Assembly (NCBI RefSeq): GCF_003992615.1 | Contig: NZ_RZMY01000016.1 | Span: 310,001 to 374,000 of the forward strand | DNA from: Flagellimonas beolgyonensis | GTDB taxonomy: Bacteria > Bacteroidota > Bacteroidia > Flavobacteriales > Flavobacteriaceae | DNA: 64,000 nt | Direction: 5' to 3' | Part shown: piece after piece, positions 46,828 through 55,055 of the stretch | How the letters are laid out: each line of letters starts with the position of its first letter | How positions within the stretch are numbered: the first letter of the stretch is position 1 | Translations under genes and position numbers: made by a program | The notes under the pieces: model-generated | The model's database searches: none | What the model was told of the DNA's origin: nothing | What the model saw: the letters and a program-made list of their open reading frames with translations, nothing else

Positions 46828-46919
46828 GATGTATTGGTTTTAATTGGAATCAAATTTAATTGCTTAACTAACTTCAAAACATGATAATTCTCATAATTCG
46901 CCTTTGGTAATCATCTGAA

Positions 46920-48182
46920 CTATACCTTTTTACCCTTCAGCATTTTATTCCAATACAAATGGGGCAATCCATATTTTTTCAGCATCCAAAGCCTCCAATG
47001 CTCCTTGGCACTGTTGAACACCATCATTTGCTTTAATTTGGGGTCGGGCAAAAAGGTATTGGAATAATCGAATTCCGCAAGGGTCATTTTGCCATAACCC
47101 GTAACCAACGGACATGATGAATACCCATTGTAGGACCGATTGTCCACCGAGTTATGGTCCATCAAACTCAAAATATTTTCCACTACAATGGGCACTTGCT
47201 TTCTAATGGCCGCTCCGGTTTTTGCAGTGGGCAGGGCAGCAACATCTCCCAAACCAAATATGTTGGCGTATTTGTTGTGCTGCATGGAATTGTGGTCCAC
47301 ATCCAACCAACCGGCTTCGTTGACCAAGCTTGACTCACGTACAAATTTTGGTGCAGCCTGTGGTGGGGCCAAGTGCAACATATCAAACGGTACCTGAATA
47401 TCGACATCACCGATCATTACCTCACCCAATTCATTGTCCTCGTTTATGATACACCTATTCTCTTCCGGGGCCGTGTGGCTAAAGTGTACAATCTTGTTTT
47501 CTACATCGATCTCCTTCGGAGCGTAAAACGGTTTAAAATGAATGCCATACCGATCGATGACCTTCATTAGGGTTTCACGGATTTCCTTCACACCAAAAAT
47601 CACGGAACCCGGAGTGGCAAAAATGACATTGGTCTTGTCCTTTAGTCCATGTTTCCCGAAATAATCCGCAGCCAAATAGGCAATTTTTTGCGGGGCACCC
47701 CCACATTTGATCGGTGTTGTTGGTTGTGTGAACAAAGCGTTCCCGCCTTTAAAGTTTCGTATGGTCTCCCACGTAAATTCTGGATCGATATAATTGCTGC
47801 AGGCCACGCCTTTCTCAAAAGCTTCCGGTAAGCCTTTGATCAAACTGGGTTCCATGACCAAACCAGGGGCCACGACCAAATAATCGTAAGTAATCGCTCC
47901 ACTGTTGGCTGTGGAAACAGCGTTTTTTTCTGGATCGAAGCCAGTTGCCTTATCCTTGATCCAATCCACGCCACTTGGCATAACATCCGCCGTGGGCTTG
48001 GCAGTTTTAGTAAAATCGTAGGACCCTGCCCCGACCAACGTCCAAGCGGGTTGGTAATAGTGTACTTCCGAAGGCTCGATAATAGCAATATCCAGCTTCT
48101 TGTTGTTTCTCAAAAGTTGGGCCGCCGTCATGATTCCTGCTGTTCCGCCCCCAATGATCAATACCTGATAATGTGATTTCAT
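46920..48182 (-). CDS. Sulfide:quinone oxidoreductase-like flavoprotein
   Basis: 420 residues. FAD-binding start VLIIGGGTAGIM (GGGTAG at 11-16), YLVVAPGL, and a second nucleotide/FAD segment NIFGLGDVAALPTAKTGAA. Cys128 (GVACSNY), Cys160 (PIKCGGAPQKI) and Cys357 (SSCPLV) are placed like the redox cysteines of sulfide:quinone reductases of the SQRDL group, which oxidise sulfide to sulfane sulfur and pass electrons to the quinone pool at the inner membrane. The C-terminal region is amphipathic. An operator lies at 48235-48248. Confidence 0.88.
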   Translation of the reverse strand: MKSHYQVLIIGGGTAGIMTAAQLLRNNKKLDIAIIEPSEVHYYQPAWTLVGAGSYDFTKTAKPTADVMPSGVDWIKDKATGFDPEKNAVSTANSGAITYDYLVVAPGLVMEPSLIKGLPEAFEKGVACSNYIDPEFTWETIRNFKGGNALFTQPTTPIKCGGAPQKIAYLAADYFGKHGLKDKTNVIFATPGSVIFGVKEIRETLMKVIDRYGIHFKPFYAPKEIDVENKIVHFSHTAPEENRCIINEDNELGEVMIGDVDIQVPFDMLHLAPPQAAPKFVRESSLVNEAGWLDVDHNSMQHNKYANIFGLGDVAALPTAKTGAAIRKQVPIVVENILSLMDHNSVDNRSYNGYSSCPLVTGYGKMTLAEFDYSNTFLPDPKLKQMMVFNSAKEHWRLWMLKKYGLPHLYWNKMLKGKKV

Positions 48183-48204
48183 TGTTGTTCTGTTAATTTT
48201 TCCT

Positions 48205-48248
48205 GTAAAATATTGAGGTTTGTCATAAAAAAGTGTAACCCATGTTAC
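48205..48248 (-). promoter_or_regulatory. Operator plus -7-like box for the SQR-like gene
   Basis: Palindrome GTAACCCATGTTAC (48235-48248; six-base arms TGTAAC/GTTACA), 22 bases, then minus-strand TATTTTAC (48212-48205). ATG follows 22 bases later. Confidence 0.7.
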
Positions 48249-48301
48249 ATTATCCTCAAAATGTGCAGATTAATACCTAACAACCATCAAAATCGAGGCA
48301 C

Positions 48302-48330
48302 AAAAAAAGCCGCTCCAAGCAGAACGGCTT
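48302..48330 (-). terminator. Intrinsic terminator after DUF2892 gene
   Basis: On the minus strand AAGCCG, a 12-base loop and CGGCTT followed by a T run. Ends the 48355-48561 transcript. Confidence 0.8.
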
Positions 48331-48354
48331 CTTTTTATCAACCAACCAAAAAAC

Positions 48355-48561
48355 CTAATTTTTGACCTTGCACGTATTGATCCCAAAAAGGGTGTACAAT
48401 GGGCAAAAACTAACAAAACTCGTCAAGACAAATATGGCTGCCAAGGCCAACAGCACATATGCCAAGGTTCCTGAAATCACATTAAAATAGTACAATGCAC
48501 CGACTACTATGGCTAGGATTACTCGTATTGTGCGGTCTGCACCGCCCATGTTTTTTTTCAT
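48355..48561 (-). CDS. DUF2892 family small membrane protein
   Basis: 68 residues from ATG 48561 (MKKNMGGADRTIRVILAIVV); an upstream start adds nine residues without family match. Two membrane helices and a final FCPLYTLFGINTCKVKN with two Cys, typical of DUF2892 proteins near rhodaneses. Ends at a good terminator. The minus side of the bidirectional operator at 48682-48695 points at this gene. Confidence 0.9.
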   Translation of the reverse strand: MKKNMGGADRTIRVILAIVVGALYYFNVISGTLAYVLLALAAIFVLTSFVSFCPLYTLFGINTCKVKN

Positions 48562-48651
48562 AATGTATAGTTTATGATTCCTATACAAGTTACCAAAAAA
48601 TGCATCTCTCCTTCTTCAACACTTCATTTTTTGGTTTTCAGCGCATTACCT

Positions 48652-48725
48652 CAAAATTAGTGAACCCGTTACGCCAAAATGGTAACCTTGGTTACAGAGC
48701 CTGTTTTATTTTTATGGTATTTTTA
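48652..48725. promoter_or_regulatory. Bidirectional operator with -7 boxes on both sides
   Basis: Central palindrome GTAACCTTGGTTAC (48682-48695). Exactly 22 bases away on the minus side is TAATTTTG (48659-48652), a perfect -7 box facing the DUF2892 gene. Exactly 22 bases away on the plus side is TATTTTTA (48718-48725), facing the sterol desaturase-family gene. Confidence 0.72.
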
Positions 48726-48802
48726 AATTTGAGCCTTATTGAAGGTGATTACATTGATTTGATAAGGAATCTTGGATTCATACGACTGAACTTTTGCCGA
48801 CT

Positions 48803-49687
48803 ATGATGGACTATATTGATGCTTTTGTGAACGGATTTATGGGGACGGTCAATTGGACCTGGAAATCCATATTGTTCGAAGTCCCCTGGTATACCAATTA
48901 TTTTTGGGGGTTGACCGTAATCTCCTTGTTGGTTTGGGGATTGGAAATCCTGTTTCCATGGCGCAAGGAGCAGTCCATTATCCGGAAGGATTTTTGGTTG
49001 GATGGTTTTTACATGTTCTTCAATTTCTTCATTTTCGCCATTGTGATCAGTGGGGTGTACAAGGTGTTGGCCGTATTGTTTTCAGATTTGGGCATTACCT
49101 CAAAATCCCTTGCCCTTGTAGATATCGCCCATTGGCCCCAATGGCTGCAATTGACCGCCTTTTTTATCGTGCTCGACTTTGTACAATGGTTTACCCACGT
49201 GCTGCTCCATAAATACCCAGTGTTATGGCAGTTCCACAAAGTGCACCACAGTGTAAAGGAAATGGGTTTTGCCGCACACCTTCGGTATCATTGGATGGAA
49301 AACATCCTGTACAAACCTTTGAAAACCTTTGGGGTGATGATATTGGGTGGTTTTGAACCGGAACAAGCCTATATTGTCCATTTTGCCGCCATTGCCATTG
49401 GCCATTTCAACCATTCGAACATCAAATTGACCTATGGCCCATTAAAATACTTACTGAACAACCCCGTGATGCACCTGTACCACCATGCCTACACCATTCC
49501 TGAAGGATCGTACGGTGTTAATTTTGGCATTAGCTTGAGTATTTGGGATTACATTTTCAAAACCAACTACATTCCTGAAGATAGCGGAAAGATTGCATTG
49601 GGTTTCCCGGGGGATGAAGAGTTGCCCAAAGGATTTTGGGGACAATTGGTGTATGGCTTTAAAAAGCCCAAAAAAGGGACTTACTGA
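48803..49687 (+). CDS. Sterol desaturase/fatty acid hydroxylase family membrane protein
   Basis: 294 residues from ATG 48803. Several membrane helices and the di-iron His clusters HVLLH, FHKVHH, then HFNHSN and LYHHAY, as in the fatty acid hydroxylase superfamily. These enzymes hydroxylate or desaturate lipids with oxygen. Substrate unknown. It is the only plus-strand gene of the sulfur island, and it shares the divergent operator with the DUF2892 gene. Its end overlaps the convergent cytochrome gene by seven bases. Confidence 0.9.
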   Translation: MMDYIDAFVNGFMGTVNWTWKSILFEVPWYTNYFWGLTVISLLVWGLEILFPWRKEQSIIRKDFWLDGFYMFFNFFIFAIVISGVYKVLAVLFSDLGITSKSLALVDIAHWPQWLQLTAFFIVLDFVQWFTHVLLHKYPVLWQFHKVHHSVKEMGFAAHLRYHWMENILYKPLKTFGVMILGGFEPEQAYIVHFAAIAIGHFNHSNIKLTYGPLKYLLNNPVMHLYHHAYTIPEGSYGVNFGISLSIWDYIFKTNYIPEDSGKIALGFPGDEELPKGFWGQLVYGFKKPKKGTY

Positions 49688-50682
49688 TTGGAATCGGCGG
49701 GCACATCAAATGTTATGCTCCAAATACCCCTAACCTCATTTGTTGAATAGCCAATAGCTTGATCGGCGGGATATAACCTTTGGATATTTTCGAGCACATT
49801 GGAAACAATGTTTTCTTCGGGTTTGCCATGACAGTTCAAACACATATCATTGGTTACAATAGGATAGTAAAATTGAACTTTTCCATTTTCCTCAAACCAA
49901 ATAGGGTCAATCCCAGAGCCTGAAACCAAGTCCTTTTTAAAGGATTCGATATGTACCAGTTCCATTTTGTTGGCCTTGTTATTTGGGTTACGAGGCTTGT
50001 CCGACACCCTTTTGATCTTTGCATTAAAATGGGTGGCCATGCTATCGGTAAGTGGATAGGCCCTTTCGTTGCAAAAAACAACGGCCTGTTCCACGCCTTG
50101 GCGCTGTATGGTGCCCATCAGGTTTTTGCCCAACACTTTTTGGGTCTCAGTGGCGAATTGCATCCCCATTTCCTTCGGGTCATTGTTTTTGGGAGTCTCC
50201 TCCAATTTGTTGCCTTTGTTGTACAGGGAATCACCTCTACGATCCATCCAGTGATCTTGGAACCATTCTGGCTCATCTATACGATAATCATAAATGTACT
50301 CGGCAATCTTGCGAACCTCATCTTCCGGAAACTGTTGGGTGGGCATAATCCCAAACCTGCGCACGGCGCCACGCATCATGGATTTATCTTGGGAAGGTGA
50401 TTTTACAAAATCGATGATACCGTTCACAAAAGCTTCCTTGCTCGGATACACATCCAAATAATGGGCTTTTACAGCAACCATGGGTGGGGCTATGCGTTGT
50501 TGATTTTCACCCAAGGATGGGTTGTGGCACACATAACATTTGGTTTCCAACAACTTTTTTCCTTCTTGGGATGAAGTTGTCAGTTGCGCGATGGGTTCCT
50601 GCGCGGTTTCGGTTGTTTTTGGTCCCTGCTTGCAGGAAAACATCAAAAGAATGGCCGTGAGGGAAAGAAAAAGGGGTTTCAT
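49681..50682 (-). CDS. Cytochrome c - DUF3365 fusion lipoprotein
   Basis: 333 residues from ATG 50682. Lipobox LLMFSC (Cys17), first heme site CYVCH (49-53) in a small cytochrome c domain (about 40-115), then a DUF3365/Tll0287-like domain with a second heme site CLNCH near residue 295 (MCLNCHG). The fusion gives two heme domains on one periplasmic lipoprotein. The start overlaps the HMA gene stop in ATGA, so translation is coupled. It may accept electrons from sulfur oxidation or sense gas ligands. Confidence 0.87.
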   Translation of the reverse strand: MKPLFLSLTAILLMFSCKQGPKTTETAQEPIAQLTTSSQEGKKLLETKCYVCHNPSLGENQQRIAPPMVAVKAHYLDVYPSKEAFVNGIIDFVKSPSQDKSMMRGAVRRFGIMPTQQFPEDEVRKIAEYIYDYRIDEPEWFQDHWMDRRGDSLYNKGNKLEETPKNNDPKEMGMQFATETQKVLGKNLMGTIQRQGVEQAVVFCNERAYPLTDSMATHFNAKIKRVSDKPRNPNNKANKMELVHIESFKKDLVSGSGIDPIWFEENGKVQFYYPIVTNDMCLNCHGKPEENIVSNVLENIQRLYPADQAIGYSTNEVRGIWSITFDVPADSNQ

Positions 50683-50951
50683 CAGCGGCCGAGTTTTCCG
50701 TTGGCACAACTCACAAACGACTTGGCCTTTAGGGAAATGCCGTTGGCCTCGTCCACTGTGGGGTAGCCCATTTTTTTCAGGGCCTCTTTAATTAAGGAAG
50801 CGTCATCGGCGCTTTGATGCTCAAAGCTAACCGATGCGCTTTCCTTCTCCACAATCACATCTTTAATACCGTTCATTTGAGACAACGTATTGGAAATGGT
50901 CCTTGCACAGCCTCCACATTTGAGATTTTGTACTTGATATGTTGTCCTCAT
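50682..50951 (-). CDS. Heavy-metal-associated (HMA) domain protein
   Basis: 89 residues. The ferredoxin-like HMA fold with metal motif LKCGGCART (Cys12, Cys15) covers most of the chain; the end has one extra Cys (FVSCANGKLGR). Such proteins carry copper or mercury. It sits between a rhodanese and a cytochrome c gene and may deliver metal or act as a thiol carrier. Fifteen bases after the rhodanese. Confidence 0.9.
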   Translation of the reverse strand: MRTTYQVQNLKCGGCARTISNTLSQMNGIKDVIVEKESASVSFEHQSADDASLIKEALKKMGYPTVDEANGISLKAKSFVSCANGKLGR

Positions 50952-50966
50952 GATTGTATGTCTTGT

Positions 50967-51311
50967 TTAGTAGGTCCAGGTTCGATACCCTCCCTTCAAA
51001 TCGTATACTTCCTTAAAACCCATATCCACCAGCTTTCTAGCAGCCCTCTGGCTTCTGTTTCCAGACTGGCAATAGATAAATAGGGGTTTGTCTCTTTTAA
51101 ATCTTGAAAAGGCAGATTCAAAAGCCGAGCCTTGGAAAAAATCAATGTTACTGGCCCCTTTAATATGGCCCGACATAAATTCGGCTCGGGTCCTGACATC
51201 GACCAATTGTACCTTTCCTTTTGAAATTGCTTGTTTGTAATCTTCACGGTCCAATACTTGAACCTCTTCCGGCATTGTGTGTCCTTTGAACAAAAAGCTC
51301 AGTAGCGACAT
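50967..51311 (-). CDS. Single-domain rhodanese
   Basis: 114 residues from ATG 51311. The rhodanese fold has the active-site loop IYCQSGNRSQ, with the catalytic Cys that carries the sulfane sulfur. The N-terminal 12 residues are hydrophobic (MSLLSFLFKG) and might associate with the membrane. Transfers sulfur between persulfide carriers. First gene of the operon with HMA and cytochrome c. Confidence 0.92.
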   Translation of the reverse strand: MSLLSFLFKGHTMPEEVQVLDREDYKQAISKGKVQLVDVRTRAEFMSGHIKGASNIDFFQGSAFESAFSRFKRDKPLFIYCQSGNRSQRAARKLVDMGFKEVYDLKGGYRTWTY

Positions 51312-51335
51312 AGGCTTATTCAATTAATTATGGGC

Positions 51336-51379
51336 CTAAAATACCTTGGTTCAAATTGTTGGTCAGTAACGCTGGTTAC
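51336..51379 (-). promoter_or_regulatory. Operator plus -7-like box for rhodanese-HMA-cytochrome operon
   Basis: Perfect palindrome GTAACGCTGGTTAC (51366-51379), 22 bases, then minus-strand TATTTTAG (51343-51336). The rhodanese ATG is 24 bases on. Confidence 0.7.
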
Positions 51380-51406
51380 ACAAGGATAAAATGTTTTTAT
51401 TTCATC

Positions 51407-51787
51407 CTAATTTTTTATCCAATCGTTATAGCCACCGGAATAGTCGAAGATTTGAGTAAAGCCCTTGCTCCTTAGTATTTTTGCCGCATAGCCGCTTCGG
51501 GAACCCACCAAACAGTAAAGATAAACAGGTTGGTCTTTGTCCAAAGTCTCGATCTGCTTCATAAAGGTGGTGCGGTCACTCAAATCAAAGTTTACCGCAT
51601 CATCAATATGGCCTGCATTGTATTCGCCGGGAGTTCGAACATCGACCAACTGTACATCCTTTCCTATTACCTCGGTCTTTATAGCTTCCTTATCGATCCT
51701 TTGTATAGGACTTTCCTTCTGGGATTGGCAAGCAAAAACATTTATAAAGACAACGAGTAACAGTAAACGCTTGATTACGCGTTTCAT
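51407..51787 (-). CDS. Rhodanese lipoprotein
   Basis: 126 residues; lipobox FINVFACQS (Cys20). Rhodanese domain with active-site loop LYCLVGSRSG (catalytic Cys). It is anchored on the periplasmic side or outer membrane and could handle sulfane sulfur there. Seven bases after the dioxygenase-rhodanese gene, so the two share an operon. Confidence 0.92.
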   Translation of the reverse strand: MKRVIKRLLLLVVFINVFACQSQKESPIQRIDKEAIKTEVIGKDVQLVDVRTPGEYNAGHIDDAVNFDLSDRTTFMKQIETLDKDQPVYLYCLVGSRSGYAAKILRSKGFTQIFDYSGGYNDWIKN

Positions 51788-51794
51788 CGTATTC

Positions 51795-53204
51795 TTACTT
51801 TAATGTAGACGGACAAACATAATTTGTTACCGGTACGCCTTCCTTCTTTATATCCTCAAAGCCACCAGATACGTCTACCAAGTTGTGAATGCCCCTACTT
51901 TTTAAAATGGAAGCTGCCACCATACTTCTGTACCCACTTCGGCAATGGATGTAAAAGGTTTCTTTTTCTGGAAACTCGGCCAAATGATCGTTCAGATAAT
52001 CCAGTGGTGTTAAGTGAGCATCCACAACATGCTCCGCTTTATACTCCGATTCTTTTCTAACATCGTAAACGGGAACGCCTTTATCCACCATCTTCTTGAA
52101 CTCCTTGGCATCCACATTGGCTACCGTATCCACTTCCTTGCCGGCTTCTTTCCAAGCTTCAACACCACCTTTCAAGTATCCCAAAGTCTTGTCGAAACCT
52201 ACCCTTGAAAGTCGAGTTACGGTTTCCTCTTCCCTTCCTTTGGGTGTTACCAACAAGATGGGTTGTTTTACATCGGCGATCAAGGCACCTACCCATGGAG
52301 CGAAACTTCCGTCCAAACCGATAAAAATAGATCGGGGTACGTGGCCTTTGGCAAAATCGTCTTGATGACGTACATCCAGGATCACGGCTCCTGTTTCATT
52401 GGCTGCCACTTCAAAGGCATCGGGACTCAAAGCCTGGGTTCCTCTTTCCAAAACGGTATCGATGTCCTCGTAACCTTCCTTGTTCATTTTTACGTTCAAG
52501 GGGAAATATTGAGGTGGAGGAAGAAGACCTTCGGTCACTTCTTGTACAAATTCCTCCTTGGTCATATCGGCCCTTAGGGCATAGTTCATTTTCTTTTGAT
52601 TGCCCAATGTGTCCACGGTTTCCTTCATCATGTTCTTTCCACATGCGGAACCTGCTCCGTGAGCTGGGTAAACAATTACATCATCTGCCAAAGGCATAAT
52701 TTTGGTACGAAGGCTTTCAAACAACGTGCCCGCCAACTCCTCTTGGGTCATGTGGGCCGCTTTCTGGGCCAAATCTGGACGACCAACATCACCAAGGAAC
52801 AAGGTGTCCCCACTAAAAATGGCGTGGTCTTTTCCGTTTTCATCCTTTAAAAGGTATGTGGTACTTTCCATGGTGTGTCCAGGAGTGTGCAATACCTTAA
52901 TGGTAATTTTTCCCAATTTAAATTCTTGGCCATCCTTGGCAATTATGGCATCAAATGATGGGTTAGCAGTAGGTCCGTACACTATGGGCGCGCCTGTTTC
53001 CTTGGAAAGGGTAACGTGTCCACTCACAAAATCGGCATGGAAATGCGTTTCAAAAATATATTTGATCTTAGCTCCGCTTTCTTCTGCTCTTTTAATGTAG
53101 GGCTTAACCTCTCTCAATGGATCCACAATGGCTGCTTCCCCCTCACTTTCAATATAATATGCCCCTTGGGCCAAACATCCGGTGTAAATCTGTTCAATAA
53201 TCAT
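51795..53204 (-). CDS. Persulfide dioxygenase-rhodanese fusion (ETHE1-like MBL plus two rhodanese domains)
   Basis: 469 residues. Residues 1-240 form a metallo-beta-lactamase domain of the ETHE1 type with His54, His56, Asp58 and His62 (THFHADFVSGH). Two rhodanese domains follow. The first (about 265-355) has ILLVTPKGREE where the Cys loop should be and looks inactive. The second (about 370-455) has IHCRSGYRS with Cys421. This matches the CstB-like design that oxidises persulfide to sulfite/thiosulfate. First of the f operon. Confidence 0.92.
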   Translation of the reverse strand: MIIEQIYTGCLAQGAYYIESEGEAAIVDPLREVKPYIKRAEESGAKIKYIFETHFHADFVSGHVTLSKETGAPIVYGPTANPSFDAIIAKDGQEFKLGKITIKVLHTPGHTMESTTYLLKDENGKDHAIFSGDTLFLGDVGRPDLAQKAAHMTQEELAGTLFESLRTKIMPLADDVIVYPAHGAGSACGKNMMKETVDTLGNQKKMNYALRADMTKEEFVQEVTEGLLPPPQYFPLNVKMNKEGYEDIDTVLERGTQALSPDAFEVAANETGAVILDVRHQDDFAKGHVPRSIFIGLDGSFAPWVGALIADVKQPILLVTPKGREEETVTRLSRVGFDKTLGYLKGGVEAWKEAGKEVDTVANVDAKEFKKMVDKGVPVYDVRKESEYKAEHVVDAHLTPLDYLNDHLAEFPEKETFYIHCRSGYRSMVAASILKSRGIHNLVDVSGGFEDIKKEGVPVTNYVCPSTLK

Positions 53205-53220
53205 GTGCTATGGTTTTTCC

Positions 53221-53264
53221 CAAATATAGAATTGTAGTTTCAAAACGTGTGTGACTAAAGTTAC
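53221..53264 (-). promoter_or_regulatory. Operator plus perfect -7 box for persulfide dioxygenase operon
   Basis: GTGACTAAAGTTAC (53251-53264; one mismatch to the palindrome), 22 bases, then minus-strand TATATTTG (53228-53221), a perfect TAnnTTTG. The distal half-site overlaps the SulP stop codon. Confidence 0.7.
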
Positions 53265-54994
53265 AAACTCTTTTTCTTTGTCTGTAAAGACACCTTCTTT
53301 TGTATGGAGCTTCTTTCCAATGTTTTAGAACAACTGTCTACCGCTTCGAAGGTTTGTGCAAAGAGATTTTCCTCTCCCAAAACAGCAATGATGCCACTTT
53401 GATGCAGAATGTCCCTGGTCGGCCCTATCGCCCCAGCTATCTTAAATTGAATCCCTTTTTCTTTGAGTTCCAAAATGACGCGTTCCAACATCACAGTGGC
53501 ACTGCTGTCGATATAATTGATCGCTTCTGCGTTAAGGACAACATACTTCACCCCTTTTCCCCTTTGTTTTAGAAATTGATACAGTTGTTTTTTGAAGTAA
53601 TCCTTGTTTCCGAAATACAGTTGTGCGTCGAACCGAAGCACCAATATGTCATTTTCGATCTCTACATCTTCCACAAACCTATTGATGTTTTTGTAATAGT
53701 TGGTTCCCTTGATCCTGCCTAGAATGGCAATGTGGGGATTGGAGATTCGATAAACAAGCAACAAGAGGGAAAGTAAAACGCCCAAAAGGATACCTTCAAT
53801 GAGTCCGATACAGAGCGTCATAACAAAGGTGGCAATCAACAGCAGAAATTCATCCTTTCTGTTTTTCCATAGGTACACCGGGTATTTGATGTCGATCAAA
53901 CCGAATACGGAGACAATGATGATACCGCCCAAGGCCAATGTGGGCAGGTTATGGAACAAGGGCGTAAGAAACAGTAAAACAGCCGCAATGATCAGTGAAC
54001 TGAATACGAGGGACAAACCGGTTTTTGCCCCGGCCTCATCATTAATGGCCGTTCTGGAAAATGAACCGGAAACTTCCAAGGACTGAAAGAACGAACCCAA
54101 TATATTGGACATTCCCAAGGCACGAAGTTCTTGATTGGCATCCAATTCATATTCTGGATGCTTTTCCTCCACACTTTTGGCAATGGAAATGGATTCCATA
54201 AAACCAAAAAGGGCCACGGTAAGTGCAATGGGCAGAAACTTACCTATTTGGTCCCATTGTGCCACGGGCAATTGAAATTTGGGCAAGCCTTCTGGAATTT
54301 TGCCCACCACTTCGATTCCTTGGCCCTCCAAACCGAACAAAACCACACCCAAAATGCCCAAAACCACAATCAATAGCGGTCCAGGTAGTTTTTTGTTGAT
54401 TTTCCTTAAACCAAGAATCAGGAGAATCACCACAATGCCCAAACCAAAGGTTAAAAGATGCACTTGGTTCAAATTTTTAAATATGCTTCCCAGCAATACA
54501 TATACTTTTCCGGATTGGGGCAAAGTTATCCCAAGAATGTGCTTCAATTGGCCCAGTCCGATCAATATGGCGGCCGCTGAAGTAAATCCATTGATCACGG
54601 GCTTGGACAAAAAATTGACAAACGAGCCCATTTTAATGATCCCAAAGAGCAATTGGACCATCCCGATGAGCATCGTTAAAAAGATAACCGCCGCGATATA
54701 CTCTTCGGTTTTGGTAAAATTCATGGCTCCGATTCCAGCAGCAATCAACAAAGAATCCATGGCTACAGGCCCAACCGCCAATTGTCTGGAAGTTCCCAAT
54801 AAAGCGTAAATAACTGGTGGGACCAAGGAGGCGTACAAACCATAAATGGGAGGCATGCCAGCAATCATGGCATAGGCCATACCTTGGGGAACAAGCATGA
54901 TGCCCAATGTGATACCCGCAATAAAATCGCCATAAAGGGTTGTACGGTTATAATTGGGCAGCCAGGATAAAAAAGGAAGTATCCTTTTGAACAT
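53261..54994 (-). CDS. SulP family anion transporter with STAS domain
   Basis: 577 residues from ATG 54994 (MFKRILPFLSWLPNY); an upstream in-frame start adds 13 residues without homology. Residues about 25-420 contain the SulP membrane fold (GITLGIMLVPQGMAYA and others), and about 440-560 a STAS domain (VKYVVLNAEAINYIDSSA). Likely moves sulfate, sulfite or bicarbonate; in this setting export of sulfite or sulfate from sulfide oxidation is sensible. The next promoter overlaps its stop. Confidence 0.92.
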   Translation of the reverse strand: MFKRILPFLSWLPNYNRTTLYGDFIAGITLGIMLVPQGMAYAMIAGMPPIYGLYASLVPPVIYALLGTSRQLAVGPVAMDSLLIAAGIGAMNFTKTEEYIAAVIFLTMLIGMVQLLFGIIKMGSFVNFLSKPVINGFTSAAAILIGLGQLKHILGITLPQSGKVYVLLGSIFKNLNQVHLLTFGLGIVVILLILGLRKINKKLPGPLLIVVLGILGVVLFGLEGQGIEVVGKIPEGLPKFQLPVAQWDQIGKFLPIALTVALFGFMESISIAKSVEEKHPEYELDANQELRALGMSNILGSFFQSLEVSGSFSRTAINDEAGAKTGLSLVFSSLIIAAVLLFLTPLFHNLPTLALGGIIIVSVFGLIDIKYPVYLWKNRKDEFLLLIATFVMTLCIGLIEGILLGVLLSLLLLVYRISNPHIAILGRIKGTNYYKNINRFVEDVEIENDILVLRFDAQLYFGNKDYFKKQLYQFLKQRGKGVKYVVLNAEAINYIDSSATVMLERVILELKEKGIQFKIAGAIGPTRDILHQSGIIAVLGEENLFAQTFEAVDSCSKTLERSSIQKKVSLQTKKKSL

Positions 54995-55009
54995 GTGATT
55001 GTTTTTGCG

Positions 55010-55053
55010 CAAAACTACAATGCCTAAGGGCAATCCACAGTAGCAAGGGGTGT
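55010..55053 (-). promoter_or_regulatory. Degenerate operator and -7 box for sulP
   Basis: Minus-strand TAGTTTTG (55017-55010) is a perfect -7 box. At the expected 22-base distance is GTAGCAAGGGGTGT (55040-55053), which keeps four of five bases of the proximal half but only two of five of the other. A weak member of the set. Confidence 0.4.
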
Positions 55054-55055
55054 TT

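Noticed and set aside
48577..48595. GTTAC half-site near the DUF2892 start
   Set aside because: Only one half is present; the full bidirectional operator nearby explains the gene better.
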